Assembly: GCF_041146795.1 (NCBI RefSeq)
Contig: NC_135170.1
Span: 6,350,033 to 6,414,032, forward strand
Reading direction: 5' to 3'
Length of the DNA stretch: 64,000 nt
Origin: Maylandia zebra
Taxonomy: Eukaryota > Chordata > Actinopteri > Cichliformes > Cichlidae
Part shown: piece by piece, positions 44,443 through 56,429 of the stretch
Numbering within the stretch: the stretch's first letter is position 1
Layout of the letters: each line of letters starts with the position of its first letter
Notes under the pieces: model-generated
Told to the model about the DNA's origin: nothing
The model's input: the letters and a program-made list of their open reading frames with translations, nothing else
The model's database searches: none
Program-made: the position numbers and the translations under genes

Positions 44443-44961
44443 ATATAATCCATTTCTTTTTAAATCAACAAAACCCACAATGATAACTGATTACTGATGA
44501 TAATGATAACTTCATCAGTTCAGTTTATGAGTTTAGCATAGTCAACAATACCCTAATAGTACTGAAAAAATACCATCTTAAATGGGGCATCAGCAGCAGG
44601 GTCATCAGTTTCTCTCTCTGTTCTGCATTTTTGTCAAAAAATGCAGAACAGCTAATTATCAAGAAGACAAATGTGCAAAATAAGCTGCTTGTAGAGATCA
44701 ACTTCTTCTTTCTAGATGAAAGCTTGAAAAGTCAGCAAAGAACTCATCTGCATATTGCTTTAAGAAATGGTTCATCACGCTACTGTCGTTCTAACTTGAT
44801 GAAGAAATGCTCCATTCATGTTTGACTTATTCAGTAATTTTCAGACATGTGATACAGTGATGCACATCAAGCACGGTGGTTTTGGTTTTAATTTAGTTCA
44901 GTCTGTAACTATTAATGTCATGGAGCAACTGTAACCACATAATTTCCTTAGGCATTAATAA
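44443..44961. other. Duplicated flank, no gene seen
   Basis: 44,530-44,740 matches 31,860-32,060 upstream of the receptor gene. No exon recognised. Confidence 0.5.
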
Positions 44962-46025
44962 TGTCAGGGTCCTGGGACTGGGCGACCCAGGATCCCTGGG
45001 CAGTCATGGACCTGTGTATTATTATTATGTGTTGGGGGAAAACTCTGTAAAAAACCCAGGAGAAATAAAGACACAATGAGACAAAGTTACTTTCTTTATC
45101 AAACGTGTACACGGGTGAGCTGCTAAGAACAACTCACACCATGCACAGTGGCTTGGTAATTTTTATAGGCACAGAGCACAGAGACAGTGAGAACAGGATA
45201 ACAAATAATAAACAGATAAAATAAAACAACTCCATATATGGTGCTAGTCTCGTCAGCAGAGAGCTAGGGAAGATAAAACAATCTAAAACAATATGTTCCA
45301 GAAACAAGATGTGTTTGCTGGGAAAGTCTAAAAAGATAATTCTAAACTAATCTAACCATAGGCAAAGGGCAGACAAAAGGCATCTTTGTACATTTAAAAG
45401 AAGGTAAAGAAACATAGAATCATTTTTCCTGTAACATTCCCTCCTGTTTTAACTTATTTTAAATGTATACAACAATTGTCTGTGAAGGTTATTTATTAAG
45501 CATCTTTAGCAATTTTTTAATTTTCAAAATGTCAGCATAGCAGAAATGGAAGTCATTTGGTCTAAAGAATAAAACAAAAGAAAATAATAAAAAGAAAAAC
45601 ATAGTAAATGAAAATCATAGTAAATGAAATAACAAGTGGAATAAACAAGAAAAAATAATAAAACTAAAACTACAAAAAATAAAAGGATGAAAACCTTATA
45701 TTTTAAAACGAAAACTACAAAAAATAAAAGAATGAAAACTAAAATGAAAACTTTGTATTTGAAAATGATGAAAACCTAATATGTAAAATGAAAACTTCAA
45801 AAAATACAAGGATGAAAACCTTATATTTAAAATGATGCAAACCTTAAATTGAAAACTTTATATGTAAAATGATGAAAACTTCATATTTAAAATGAAAACT
45901 TCAAAAAATAAAATGATGAAAACCTTATATTGTACTTGCATAAACTACTAATGTGTTAATCAGTGCATGATCACTTGAAAAAGGCAGAAGTCATTTTTAA
46001 TCACCACGTCATTCATTAGCAGTTA

Positions 46026-46982
46026 TTACAAGTTCTCCTCTAACAGAATTGCAACGGGATGCTGGTCTTCTTGAGGCACGGCAACATAAGCAGTCATTGT
46101 AGTTGTTATCATCTTTGAAATCATTACTCTTAGACATGGCGGTGTAGCTGCTCCAGATGTGTGGTCAGTGACATATTTTTGCAGAATGGACAAATTCTGC
46201 AAAGCTTCATAAATGTCTCCTCCAGCTTTGTATCCATCAGGGATAAAAGTGCAATATGTTTCCCCGATCAGCTTGCAAACTCCTCCTTGTGATGCTGTTA
46301 GCAGGTCTAGTGTCAGTGTGTTCTTCAACACCATTGTTCTGATGGCCTTCTGTTCTCCTGCTAAGGCCGTTCCCAGGGCCTTAGTTAAGTTGATGTGTCG
46401 TAGCAGAGCATATCGGTTGATTTCCACGTGATCCCGCACCTCGGCAACTCCAATGCCGGGGATCAAGCTCTGTAAGAATTTCACTCCTCCTCAGATGCAA
46501 AACTCTGGTTCCTTTACTGCTTGGTGCCGTCCGTGCACATCCTGTCTGGTAATGAGTCTTTGTTTGTAGTATCATTCGGTAGCTGTAGTTGGAGCGACAG
46601 TTGAGGCTCATCAGCGTCGTGTTACTGGCACAGGTTTCGTTGAGTGAACAGTCCATACACTTCCTCTCGTTCCTCGGTGGGCAGAAAGTGTATATGTATT
46701 TGCATAGCAGTCAGTTTTATTATTCAAGTAAGCTGTAGTGTTCATAAACTGCCACCAGAAATTAGTGGCATAGCCATGGGGAAACTTGGTGTACTTTCCT
46801 TTGTCATACAGTGTCTGCCTTTTCTTCATATAGCGTGACTTATTGTCCCTCACGGAAGCAAAGATGAGGAGCCCGGCCATGGTCAGGGCCGCTGCAGTTG
46901 TTAAGAGCCACCACCTCATGACGACGGGACACACCCTCCTGTCGCGAGTAGACCCCCCGGCCAGAAAAGCTGACCCCTCCAC
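46026..46982 (-). pseudogene. Retroviral envelope gene remnant
   Basis: Three overlapping frames (46611-46982, 46381-46656, 46026-46484) hold pieces of an envelope protein. The first has a hydrophobic leader-like or membrane segment (about 46,850-46,920). The last has a transmembrane-subunit ectodomain with the helical LDLLTA-type region and a following cysteine pair typical of gamma-like retroviral envelopes. Frame changes lie near 46,490 and 46,640, and no membrane anchor follows before the stop at 46026. It is truncated and cannot make a complete envelope. Confidence 0.75.
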
Positions 46983-46989
46983 CGGGCGA

Positions 46990-48544
46990 GATCACAACAA
47001 GTGGGCAAGCCTGCCGTCAGCTGTGTTTAGATGGCTTCACTTACTGGCTCTGATGGATGCAAGATGGTCGTTCCGCTATTTTGCAAGCTCCAGTTTTTCC
47101 TTTGGAGCACTTTGATCAGAACCCAGTCACCGGGCTGTGATCTGCAAGACACTTGATAGACATCATTACATGCTTCGTCATTTACAATCATCTCTTTATT
47201 TTCCTACAACTTAGACATACATTTTGCTACTGAAATTGTATCTGCCTTTTTCACTGGGTAGATTTCTGGCCACTTTGAGAATACATCTATAACCACTAGG
47301 GTGTATTTTTACCCTTGGCATTCATTTAGCTCAATAAAGTCCATATGGATTGTGTGGTCTCAGGTTTCCCTGAGCATTATATTTTTGACACGTCATGCAC
47401 GTTCTGACAAATTGTTTTGCTGAGGTTTCAAAATTTACAGTGTAGAATTTACAGTGTAGAAATGAGAGTATTGTGTAGAATTTACAGTGTAGAAATGAGA
47501 GTTGACAATACTGGTCAGTCCCCCCGTTGACAAATGCGTACAGCCATGAGTCACTAATGCCGCCATTTTGTGGAGCGATTTTGGCAACACTAGCTTGCCA
47601 TAACACATCATTAAGTCGTTTGTCAGAACTGCACCGTGTTTTAGCCATTTTGCCTGCTCTGCTGTGCTTGCTGCTTTTGTTCATTTTTCAACACATCCAG
47701 TGGAATCTGATGTGTGTTCACTGCCATCAATGTGATGTTTGTCTTTTGTGCCGCCTATTTTGCTGCTCTGTCAGCAAAATTGTTGCCTGTAGTAATGAAA
47801 GAGTCAGTAGGCGTTGTAAGAGTTTGGCATGGTGAACCGGTTTTCCAGTTGGTGTAATCATTCCTCTGTTATGCCAAATTTTTTGCAAAATGATGCACAG
47901 CAGAGAAAACATACTGGCTGTCTGTATGTATGTTTATTAGTTTGTCTTTGTGTATTTAGCTTTCGCGTATCACAGCTATCAGCTCAGCGCTCTGTGCAGG
48001 ACATGAAGAAGAAAGTGGTTTTGCTTCTATTATTTTACTATCTGTGGTTACTGCGTAACCTACACAATTTCGGCCTGTGCTGTAAGGTCAAATGCTGTTC
48101 TCCTAGCTTCCACACTTGCTGATCATAAGGTGGATCTGGGCCTGGAGTTTGTTTAAATCTCAGAATGTTGTGATACTCGGTCGGTTTCTGGCACTCAGGT
48201 GTAATACCAGAAAAGAATGGCATGACTGCTATCTTAAGTTTTGTCAGAGCGTCTCTACCTAGCAAATTTACTGGACACAACGGGTCATATATGCATTTAA
48301 TAAAGCACCTGCGGCCACTTGCTGTGTGTACTAGTTCTAAAAGGGCAGTTAATTGTTGTACAGTTGTGTGGCCTGAAGCTGACTTTACAACTAATTTGTC
48401 CTCTACTCCTACAATCTCGTGGGAAGTGACCTTCCTCTCCACGGTTCTAGCAGGCGTTGTCTCTATGTTATCTGCTGTTTCTGCATGGCTGTCTGCGGCC
48501 TTGGTGTTTGTGACTTTGCTCGCCTCTCTGTTCCTGATAGCCAC
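46990..48544 (-). pseudogene. Retroviral pol remnant, reverse transcriptase missing
   Basis: Protease-end sequence with CPVNLLGRDALTKL is in 48038-48544. The next recognisable part, about 47,720-48,020, is RNase H (a DSQYVF stretch) with stops and a frame change. At 47,331-47,440 comes the integrase zinc-binding end (CMTCQKYN). Part of the integrase core (47,210-47,340) and a short C-terminal piece (47,090-47,150) follow, with the centre and the acidic triad largely lost. The space between protease and RNase H is too small for a reverse transcriptase, which has been deleted. Confidence 0.75.
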
Positions 48545-51500
48545 CTGCGAACTAGTGTTTTAGTCTGTTGTCAACAGTCAGCCTTATTTTTAAGTTACAG
48601 AATGCTTCTCCTTTTTTTTTTTTTTTTTTTGTATGGGAGAATAGATGCAACTCTACATTTTCACTTAAGGCAGTTTTAGATAATTTCTAGTTCTTCAAAC
48701 AATGCATGGATCTCACACATTTCAAACTTTCAAGTTACGGTTGTTTCCCATTTATACAAATATATATATATATTTAACTTTGCATTGCTCACAGCTCATA
48801 GCTCACAGCTCTAAACCTAGGCATTTTTCAATCATATGCCTAATCACTATGTGTCACTGTGATTCTCAAGTATTGTCACAAGTTCGTTTAAAATCGTTTC
48901 CAAAACCAACAAAATAATCAAACAAAAACAAAAAACATAAACGTGTCAGGACACAAAAGAAAAAGAAAAATGCTGCCACCCGAACAAGGCAGAAGTCTGC
49001 ATATGTTGGCTTTTAATAGCATGCAGCTTGTAACATGGTAGACTAATGTGCCTGTGTTAATTCTGCTCCATATTATTGTGTGAAGTTGCACTGGGTTGGG
49101 AGTGGTTTTGTGGTTGTCACATTTTTGGTGAGCCAATGGCTGGAATGGGGTTGGACTAATTAGAGGCAGGTGTACTTGATTGCACTGATACACTGGTCTA
49201 CTTATAGCCCACACTACAACCACTGCTGTGTTGTTTTGTCTCTCTGTGCAGGCCAGGGCCTATTATATGCCACAGCCTAAAGGCAGCAGAGTTCCAGAGG
49301 CTTGAGTGACCACTGACTATATGCTTGCAGGGTGGTGGGTCTCCAAGGACAACTTCTAACCCTGTTAAAGGCAACATGTGGGGTGCAACTTGGCCGTGTG
49401 GCATAGCTGGCTCTGGCCTTGGGACTGTGTGTTTTTATACAATTCATAAGTGGGACACTGGACTGTTTTATCTTTTATCTCTTGATATATTTTTCATCAA
49501 TAAATTATCTTTTAGAATTTTATTGACTGACATCTTTTTGCCCACGACTGAGACGGTTGGTCAGACCTAGAGTCTTTCTTTGGGTGTGTTACAGCAGCTT
49601 CTGCTCTAAAAGAAACAAATAAATAAAAAGAAAAGAAAATGTGGAACATGCTCATCAGCTTAGCAGTGTCTACATATTTAATTCAGCTTCTCAATCCTGT
49701 AGTTGTAGCTGTTGTCTACAGGGTTTTGCTTATTGGTTGTTATTATAGGTGTGCTCTATATCTCAGCAATGTGTCATTCTAGGATGATAGGTTTCAAGCT
49801 GGTCAAGTGCCTCTATGCACTTCATTAGTTTAGTTATTCTCTGTATTGTCTTCATCTCACATGTCATTACACTGAGTTTCAGCAAACCTTAAGCTTGATG
49901 CAGACTACTGCTTAACAATTATCCACCTCACATCATAACCGATTAAGGTGCCTCTTCATATTAATATTATGTCATTGTTAATATTATCCTCTTTGTCTTA
50001 TATAACAGCAATAGCATATTATAATATTTTATCAGTGTGTACCACTATACTACTACTGAGCCAATTTGATAGTTAGGATCATCTTATTCAGCAAACAGAT
50101 AATTTTGAATTCATCCAATCTGCGGTCACATTTGTTCTCTCTGTTGCATGGCGGACCAGGCAGTTCTATTATAATATATTATTTATATTTTATTTTGTAT
50201 CCATCAAGGGCTTCAGATGACCTGCAGAATCATCCTTTTCCCAAGGTGGAGACAGTTACCTTTTCACACACTGTCCTTGGCTGAACAGTGACACAGCCTT
50301 AATATACTTTATTTATGTTATTAAAATATTTTCGTGTGAATTATTTGCTTTATATTCATTTTATACATTGTGGGCATGGTCATCATGCCAACTGTGTTTC
50401 ATTGATAATATCACTTTACAGGTTGTTATCCTTGCTATTATTAATTTCAAATACTCTAAAGATAATTTCTACTGTAATTTTCCCTTTGTTTATCTTTATT
50501 TCGTACTTTTTATATTTATATCTACTCAGTGGGGTCTGTTTTCAACCCTTTTAAACTACCTCAAACTACTTTGATCTCTAGTTTTCACTTAATAAGGGAT
50601 TATTATGTTCTTCCTGATATGGGTGTTGCTGCACATGCGGCTGCAGGAGTGAGTGATGGTTTACTAAAAGGATTGTGGACACTGCACAGTGTCTCGTCTT
50701 CTGGTTTTACTAAACTGGCAGTTGGATTCTGTTCTTCTGACTGTTTATATTTTGTTTTCTTAAATCTCTCTCTGTTTTTGTCCGGCGTCTGGACTTTTCT
50801 TTTCTCACCACTGCTCGTCAGCAGGAATGAGTTTTAATTTCACTTGCTTGATTACCCATCTTATTTATGTATTTACTTATTTTTGTTTAAGTAATATATA
50901 CACGATACAGCTGCTATCACCTTCGCTGGTATTAGAGACGAGAGTGGTTGCTCACACGCCCTTCTACTTTCGGACTATTTCCAAAAGCGGTGTGAACTTT
51001 ACGAGACGGAACTCGACCGTTCTCTCAACTCACCAGCACGTCAGTGAATAGCAGTAAAAGAAAAACACAGTAGGAGCAGCTCAGTCTCTTATTGGACCGT
51101 GAAAATTCAGCTTGCTCCGTTAATTAAAACAATACACACACACACATTCACACCTATTCGCGCGATCGGAACCCTTATCATAAGGGGAGCTGCCAGTCTT
51201 TCTGTAGACGAGCTACTTATTCCCTAGACCCTGTCTAGACCCAGCTGGGGGAGCTACCCAGAGCTCCAAACCTAACCCACAGAAGTGGGGAGCTTCCAGT
51301 CGACGAGCTCCAAGCTACCAGCCGACGAGCTACTTTAAACCCACAGAAGTGGGGAGCTTCCAGTCGCGACGAGCTGCTTTCGCTATTTTAAATTCCCTGA
51401 ATTTAAAATACGCTTTTACGCAAGATTGTGTCAGTGTGTCTGTATCTACCTGGTCGGTGTCGCCGGGTCTGGTCCACCTCGATCGGGTCCCACCACCGTG

Positions 51501-51630
51501 GGTCACTTTCTAAGACGTTGGCCAAGACCCGAATTTAACGCTCTTGGTCTTTTTCCACACACCTGGTGTGTGGGCTGTCGACAGGCGAACAACGTGGACT
51601 GGTCACGGAGATGGGACACGATGGAGGTGC
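48545..51630. other. Retrovirus leader/gag interval, no gag recognised
   Basis: No gag frame was recognised on the minus strand. The interval contains a poly-T run at about 48,611-48,630, an AT repeat at about 48,762, a nested solo LTR (49029-49593) and, near the primer site, repeated hairpins (51276-51289, 51340-51353). Confidence 0.5.
49029..49593. mobile_element. Solo LTR nested in the retrovirus
   Basis: 565 bp with inverted termini TGTAACA and TGTTACA, flanked by GCAGCT on both sides (49023-49028, 49594-49599). CAATAAATT near 49,498 is a possible polyadenylation signal in plus orientation. Confidence 0.7.
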
Positions 51631-52678
51631 TCCGGCTCGAAGGACCAAGAAATGTTGGGGGAAAACTCTGTAAAAAACCCAGGAGAAATAAAGACACAAT
51701 GAGACAAAGTTACTTTCTTTATCAAACGTGTACACGGGTGAGCTGCTAAGAACAACTCACACCATGCACAGTGGCTTGGTAATTTTTATAGGCACAGAGC
51801 ACAGAGACAGTGAGAACAGGATAACAAATAATAAACAGATAAAATAAAACAACTCCATATATGGTGCTAGTCTCGTCAGCAGAGAGCTAGGGAAGATAAA
51901 ACAATCTAAAACAATATGTCCCAGAAACAAGATGTGTTTGCTGGGAAAGTCTAAAAAGATAATTCTAAACTAATCTAACCATAGGCAGAGGGCAGACAAA
52001 AGGCATCTTTGTACATTTAAAAGAAGGTAAAGAAACATAGAATCATTTTTCCTGTAACATTATGTATTTTTGGTGTCGTTTCCCCTTCTCTGTGCGTGTA
52101 CATATGTGTGTTTCTCTGTGCTGTGTTAGTCTGTGTCCCACTCATATGTTTAGGCGAGGTATGGGTGTGTATGTCTGCGGGTGTGCCTGGAGGATGGAGC
52201 TCGGCCACCTGCAGGCCTGAGGGGTGTGGCCCTGCGGAGGGACTGGCCACACCCGAAGCCACACACCTGCCGCTGATCAGGGCTCGTCGGGGGAGCTACT
52301 TAGGAGAGTCTTGGAGCTCCCACCGACGCGGGATCATTGAGTTCTCTTACCAAGTCAGTGTGTGTTAGCTTAGGTCTGTGCTGTGCGTACATGCCCGCCG
52401 AGGGTTAGTGTTGACGGCTGCGTCTCTGGTTTCCCTACAGGAGGAGGAGTGGTCCGGAGAGGCAGCACGCACGGGGGTGCGGAAACACAACAGCGGGGAG
52501 CACGAGCACAGATATCGGAGGGAAGCACGCACACGGGGTTCGAGGGAGCAACGGGGAGTTATTGTATTTACAGCCTTTTCACTGTAAATAAAGAGCACTG
52601 TTTGCATCGCAGAGTCTGCGTTTTGGGTCCTCCTTTCCCCACATCCCCACGGTCTGCCAGCCAGACCGTGACAAATAA

Positions 52679-53829
52679 AGTATTCTGAGTATTCAGTTTA
52701 ACTTTTATTTAACCAACAGAACACATCCTGTCTGGAGCACGAAGTTGGTTTGCGGGGTCAAATTTTCCACTATTTTCTCTATTACAAAGTTAGAACCCAC
52801 TCTCACCAACCAGATAACTCTACCTGTCTTTACCTGATACATGTTGTTCACTATTATTCTGTGTGAAAAAATATCACTGTGGCCACGACCACTTTAATAT
52901 TGAAAGACATACCTAAAGCCTGAAAGTATTACATTGTGAAATACACACTTCTCCAAAAATTCTTTGTTTATTTGGGTTATAATGATAATATATTATGTGC
53001 ATAGAAGACAAATGAAAACTTCCCACAGGGCATCCAGCAATCAGACAGATTTTAGACAGAAAAGAACTCGCCTACATCTTCAGATATCGGTGCGGCTGGT
53101 TAACTGTCAAGAGGGTGAGTGTGGGGTGATGGGAGTGGCACATCTAGCCCTGAGCCAGAGGTTTGATCTGTGATCAATTACATGTTGGCTAAAAAACATA
53201 AACACGTTATTTTCTTTTCTAATAGTGGGAAAGTCAAACAGCTTTATGTGCTCTAGCGCTCTGAATCAGCACGTGGACCAAACCAAAACATGAAATAAGG
53301 AGGGGTGGGGTCAGAGGCTGACTGGATTTTTTCATTTGTTCCCAAAAACAAATGAAAAAATGCTAGAAAACGAACACGTTTTAATGTAAACATTATTTTA
53401 TGCTGACAGGGCAATAATATTCACACAAAAAACAAAACTGAATCTTCTACTCTTGTCTGGAGCCCCTGTCAGGCATGGGCCCTGCAACAGGCAGAGCACC
53501 TCATTGAACAAAGCACTGATCACAGGGCAGACAACCACCAGTTGATCTAACATGCATATTTGTGGACAGTGGGAGGAAGCTGAAGCACCCAGATGACCTT
53601 AGATGACAGTATGGTTTGTATCCTTCTTGCTGTGAGACAACAATGTTAACCACCCAGATAGCAAAACAAGAAAATGTTGGAGTTTTTTTTGGACAGTTAC
53701 TTGCTTTTTAACGATTAAACCAGTAGTTTTGTGGAGGGTTGCTGCCCCCAATCAGAAACCATCACTAAATTAAACTTTAGCACTAAAGGCATTAGAAAAA
53801 TGATCCATACCTTTGTTACCTCTACTATA
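52679..53829. other. No gene seen
   Basis: No exon or known repeat recognised. A hairpin with 14-bp arms (ttttttcatttgtt and its complement) lies at 53327-53360. Confidence 0.4.
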
Positions 53830-55392
53830 CAGGGAGTGCAGAATTATTAGGCAAATGAGTATTTTGTCCACATCATCCTCTTCATGCATGTTGTCTTACT
53901 CCAAGCTGTATAGGCTCGAAAGCCTACTACCAATTAAGCATATTAGGCGATGTGCATCTCTGTAATGAGAAGGGGTGTGGTCTAATGACATCAACACCCT
54001 ATATCAGGTGTGCATAATTATTAGGCAACGTCCTTTCCTTTGGCAAAATGGGTCAAAAGAAGGACTTGACAGGCTCAGAAAAGTCAAAAATAGTGAGATA
54101 TCTTGCAGAGGGATGCAGCAGTCTCAAAATTGCAAAGCTTCTGAAGCGTGATCATCGAACAATCAAGCGTTTCATTCAAAATAGTCAACAGGGTCGCAAG
54201 AAGCGTGTGTAAAAACCAAGGCGCAAAATAACTGCCCATGAACTGAGAAAAGTCAAGCGTGCAGCTGCCAAGATGCCACTTGCCACCAGTTTGGCCATAT
54301 TTCAGAGCTGCAACATCACTGGAGTGCCCAAAAGCACAAGGTGTGCAATACTCAGAGACATGGCCAAGGTAAGAAAGGCTGAAAGACGACCACCACTGAA
54401 CAAGACACACAAGCTGAAACGTCAAGACTGGGCCAAGAAATATCTCAAGACTGGTTTTTCTAAGGTTTTATGGACTGATGAAATGAGAGTGAGTCTTGAT
54501 GGGCCAGATGGATGGGCCCGTGGCTGGATTGGTAAAGGGCAGAGAGCTCCAGTCCCACTCAGACGCCAGCAAGGTGGAGGTGGAGTACTGGTTTGGGCTG
54601 GTATCATCAAAGATGAGCTTGTGGGGCCTTTTCGGGTTGAGGATGGAGTCAAGCTCAACTCCCAGTCCTACTGCCAGTTTCTGGAAGACACCTTCTTCAA
54701 GCAGTGGTACAGGAAGAAGTCTGCATCCTTCAAGAAAAACATGATTTTCATGCAGGACAATGCTCCATCACACGCGTCCATGTACTCCACAGCGTGGCTG
54801 GCAAGAAAGGGTATAAAAGAAGGAAAAACTAATGACATGGCCTCCTTGTTCACCTGAGCTGAACCCCATTGAGAACCTGTGGTCCATCATCAAATGTGAG
54901 ATTTACAAGGAGGGAAAACAGTACACCCTCTGAACAGTGTCTGGGAGGCTGTGGTTGCTGCTGCACGCAATGTTGATGGTGAACAGATCAAAACACTGAC
55001 AGAATCCATGGATGGCAGGCTTTTGAGTGTCCTTGCAAAGAAAGGTGGCTATATTGGTCGCTGATTTGTTTTTGTTTTGTTTTTGAATGTCAGAAATGTA
55101 TATTTGTGAATGTGGAGATGTTATATTGGTTTCACTGGTAAAAATAAATAATTGAAATGGGTATATATTTGTTTTTTGTTAAGTTGCCTAATAATTATGC
55201 ACAGTAATAGTCACCTGCACACACAGATATCCCCCTAAAACAGCTAAAACTAAAAACAAACTAAAAACTACTTCCACAAACATTCAGCTTTGATATTAAT
55301 GAGTTTTTTGGGTTCATTGAGAACATGGTTGTTGTTCAATAATAAAATTATTCCTCAAAAATACAACTTGCCTAATAATTCTGCACTCCCTG
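53830..55392 (+). mobile_element. Tc1/mariner element with double inverted repeats
   Basis: Outer ends cagggagtgcagaattatta and its complement (…ttctgcactccctg) are flanked by TA (53828-53829, 55393-55394). Inner copies of the motif (gcataattattaggcaac at about 54,013 and its complement at about 55,182) give the IR/DR layout of some Tc1-like elements. It contains a transposase pseudogene. Confidence 0.92.
54048..55065 (+). pseudogene. Tc1-like transposase, inactivated
   Basis: The frame starts MGQKKDLTGSEKSKIVRYLA (54048), a helix-turn-helix DNA-binding region, and meets a TAA at 54209-54211. The larger frame 54273-54857 carries LWTDEMRV (first Asp) and FMQDNAPSH (second Asp). Just after, a frame change near 54,800-54,845 puts SPELNPIENLW (with the last acidic residue) in another frame, and a further stop follows near 54,930. 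It would have cut and pasted its own element, but this copy is dead. Confidence 0.9.
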
Positions 55393-55394
55393 TA

Positions 55395-55790
55395 ACTCAG
55401 GATTGCCCAGTTTCGCTCTTTTTTTGATTGAAGATGGTTCAAAACCCCGCTGTGTGGTACAAAGAAAAACACACCCCTCCCATTTAAGCTCAATTGCACT
55501 GGCTGCCTGTGAAATTTCGATTGAATTCAAAATTATATAATTTGTTTATAGACCTCCTCTATGGTTCAGCTATACAATTTATCACAATTTTTTAACTACA
55601 GATTTTTGCCTCAGGGAACTCAGACCATCCTCGTAGCATCTTCTAACAGTTTCCCATTCTCACCTAAAAGATAAAGGCACCTTGTCCTTTGCTGTTATTG
55701 CCCCCAGGGTCTAGAATTGACTGCAACACCACAATAAAAACTTGTCAAACAACTGAGAAATAGCTTTATAAAGACCCGTTACCTGTTTTC
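55395..55790 (+). mobile_element. L2-type LINE C-terminal remnant
   Basis: Plus-strand reading gives LKVQNPAVWY-like and LHWLPVKFR pieces, followed by a region with several stops; the same domain as at 33,300-33,430. Dead fragment next to the Tc1-like element. Confidence 0.55.
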
Positions 55791-56429
55791 ACTTGCTTTT
55801 ATTCACATCTGAGGCTTCATGGTTTTGTTACGTCTACTGTGAACATTTGTCTTATTAATTTCTTACTAGTAGAGATGAGAATTGAGAACTAGTTCTTGTA
55901 GAGAACCGGTTCTCTTGTGACTGTTGTGGTCTGAAATTGGGTTTTTGTAGACCTGCAATGTAAATGTGTTTACTTTGGAAGCACTTTTGGTCATCTCCTA
56001 TTATTATATTGTGCTACATAAATAAAACTGACTTAAATTGACATTTTTATTTATACTGGCTATATAATGGCGCTAAAAAGAAACATTAAAAGTCAGAAAA
56101 CCTGAAAACGTTTAGATAGGCGCTCTGATGAAATGCTGCCCCCTTCTGTTAAAATTGACTGATGTTTTTTATTTTTATTTTAAAAAACCTCTGAATTTAA
56201 TCTTGACAGATATACCAATTTCCTATCCTCTTTTTCTAAAATATTTATTAATACCAATATAAGTTTTTAAATTGTGCCTCAGACAAAGTTCAGACATGAA
56301 CACGACACGACTCCATGTTGCTTATAAATTATTTATTATGTTGAGATTTATTTTATTTTATTTATTTAAAGAAGCAGTGATGTTATTTGGTCTAATAAAT
56401 TTCACACTCGAGTTGTGGCCAGTCTTTAT

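Larger units (their letters stand above)
45030..52059 (-). mobile_element. Endogenous retrovirus, defective, with two near-identical LTRs
   Basis: LTRs of 407 bp lie at 45030-45436 (3') and 51653-52059 (5'), beginning TGTTACAGG and ending CCCCCAACA on the minus strand. I count two differences. TTATG flanks the whole (45025-45029, 52060-52064). The 17 bases at 51631-51647 (tccggctcgaaggacca) equal the 3' end of a tyrosine tRNA with CCA, so the primer site is tRNA-Tyr. A purine tract (AGGAGGGAA) abuts the 3' LTR. pol and env remnants follow in retroviral order; gag is not recognisable. As a whole it is a mobilised but defective copy. Confidence 0.9.
44962..52673 (+). mobile_element. Solo LTR carrying a nested retrovirus
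   Basis: The ends TGTCAGGGTCC (44962) and GACCGTGACA (52673) are flanked by AATAA (44957-44961, 52674-52678). Without the retrovirus the LTR is about 677 bp (44962-45029 plus 52065-52673). AAATAAAG near 52,588 is a likely polyadenylation signal, giving plus orientation. The retrovirus inserted 68 bp from its left end. Confidence 0.8.

Noticed and set aside
46026..46484. Domesticated (syncytin-like) envelope
   Set aside because: The frame is broken upstream and has no membrane anchor, so a conserved host role is unlikely for this copy.
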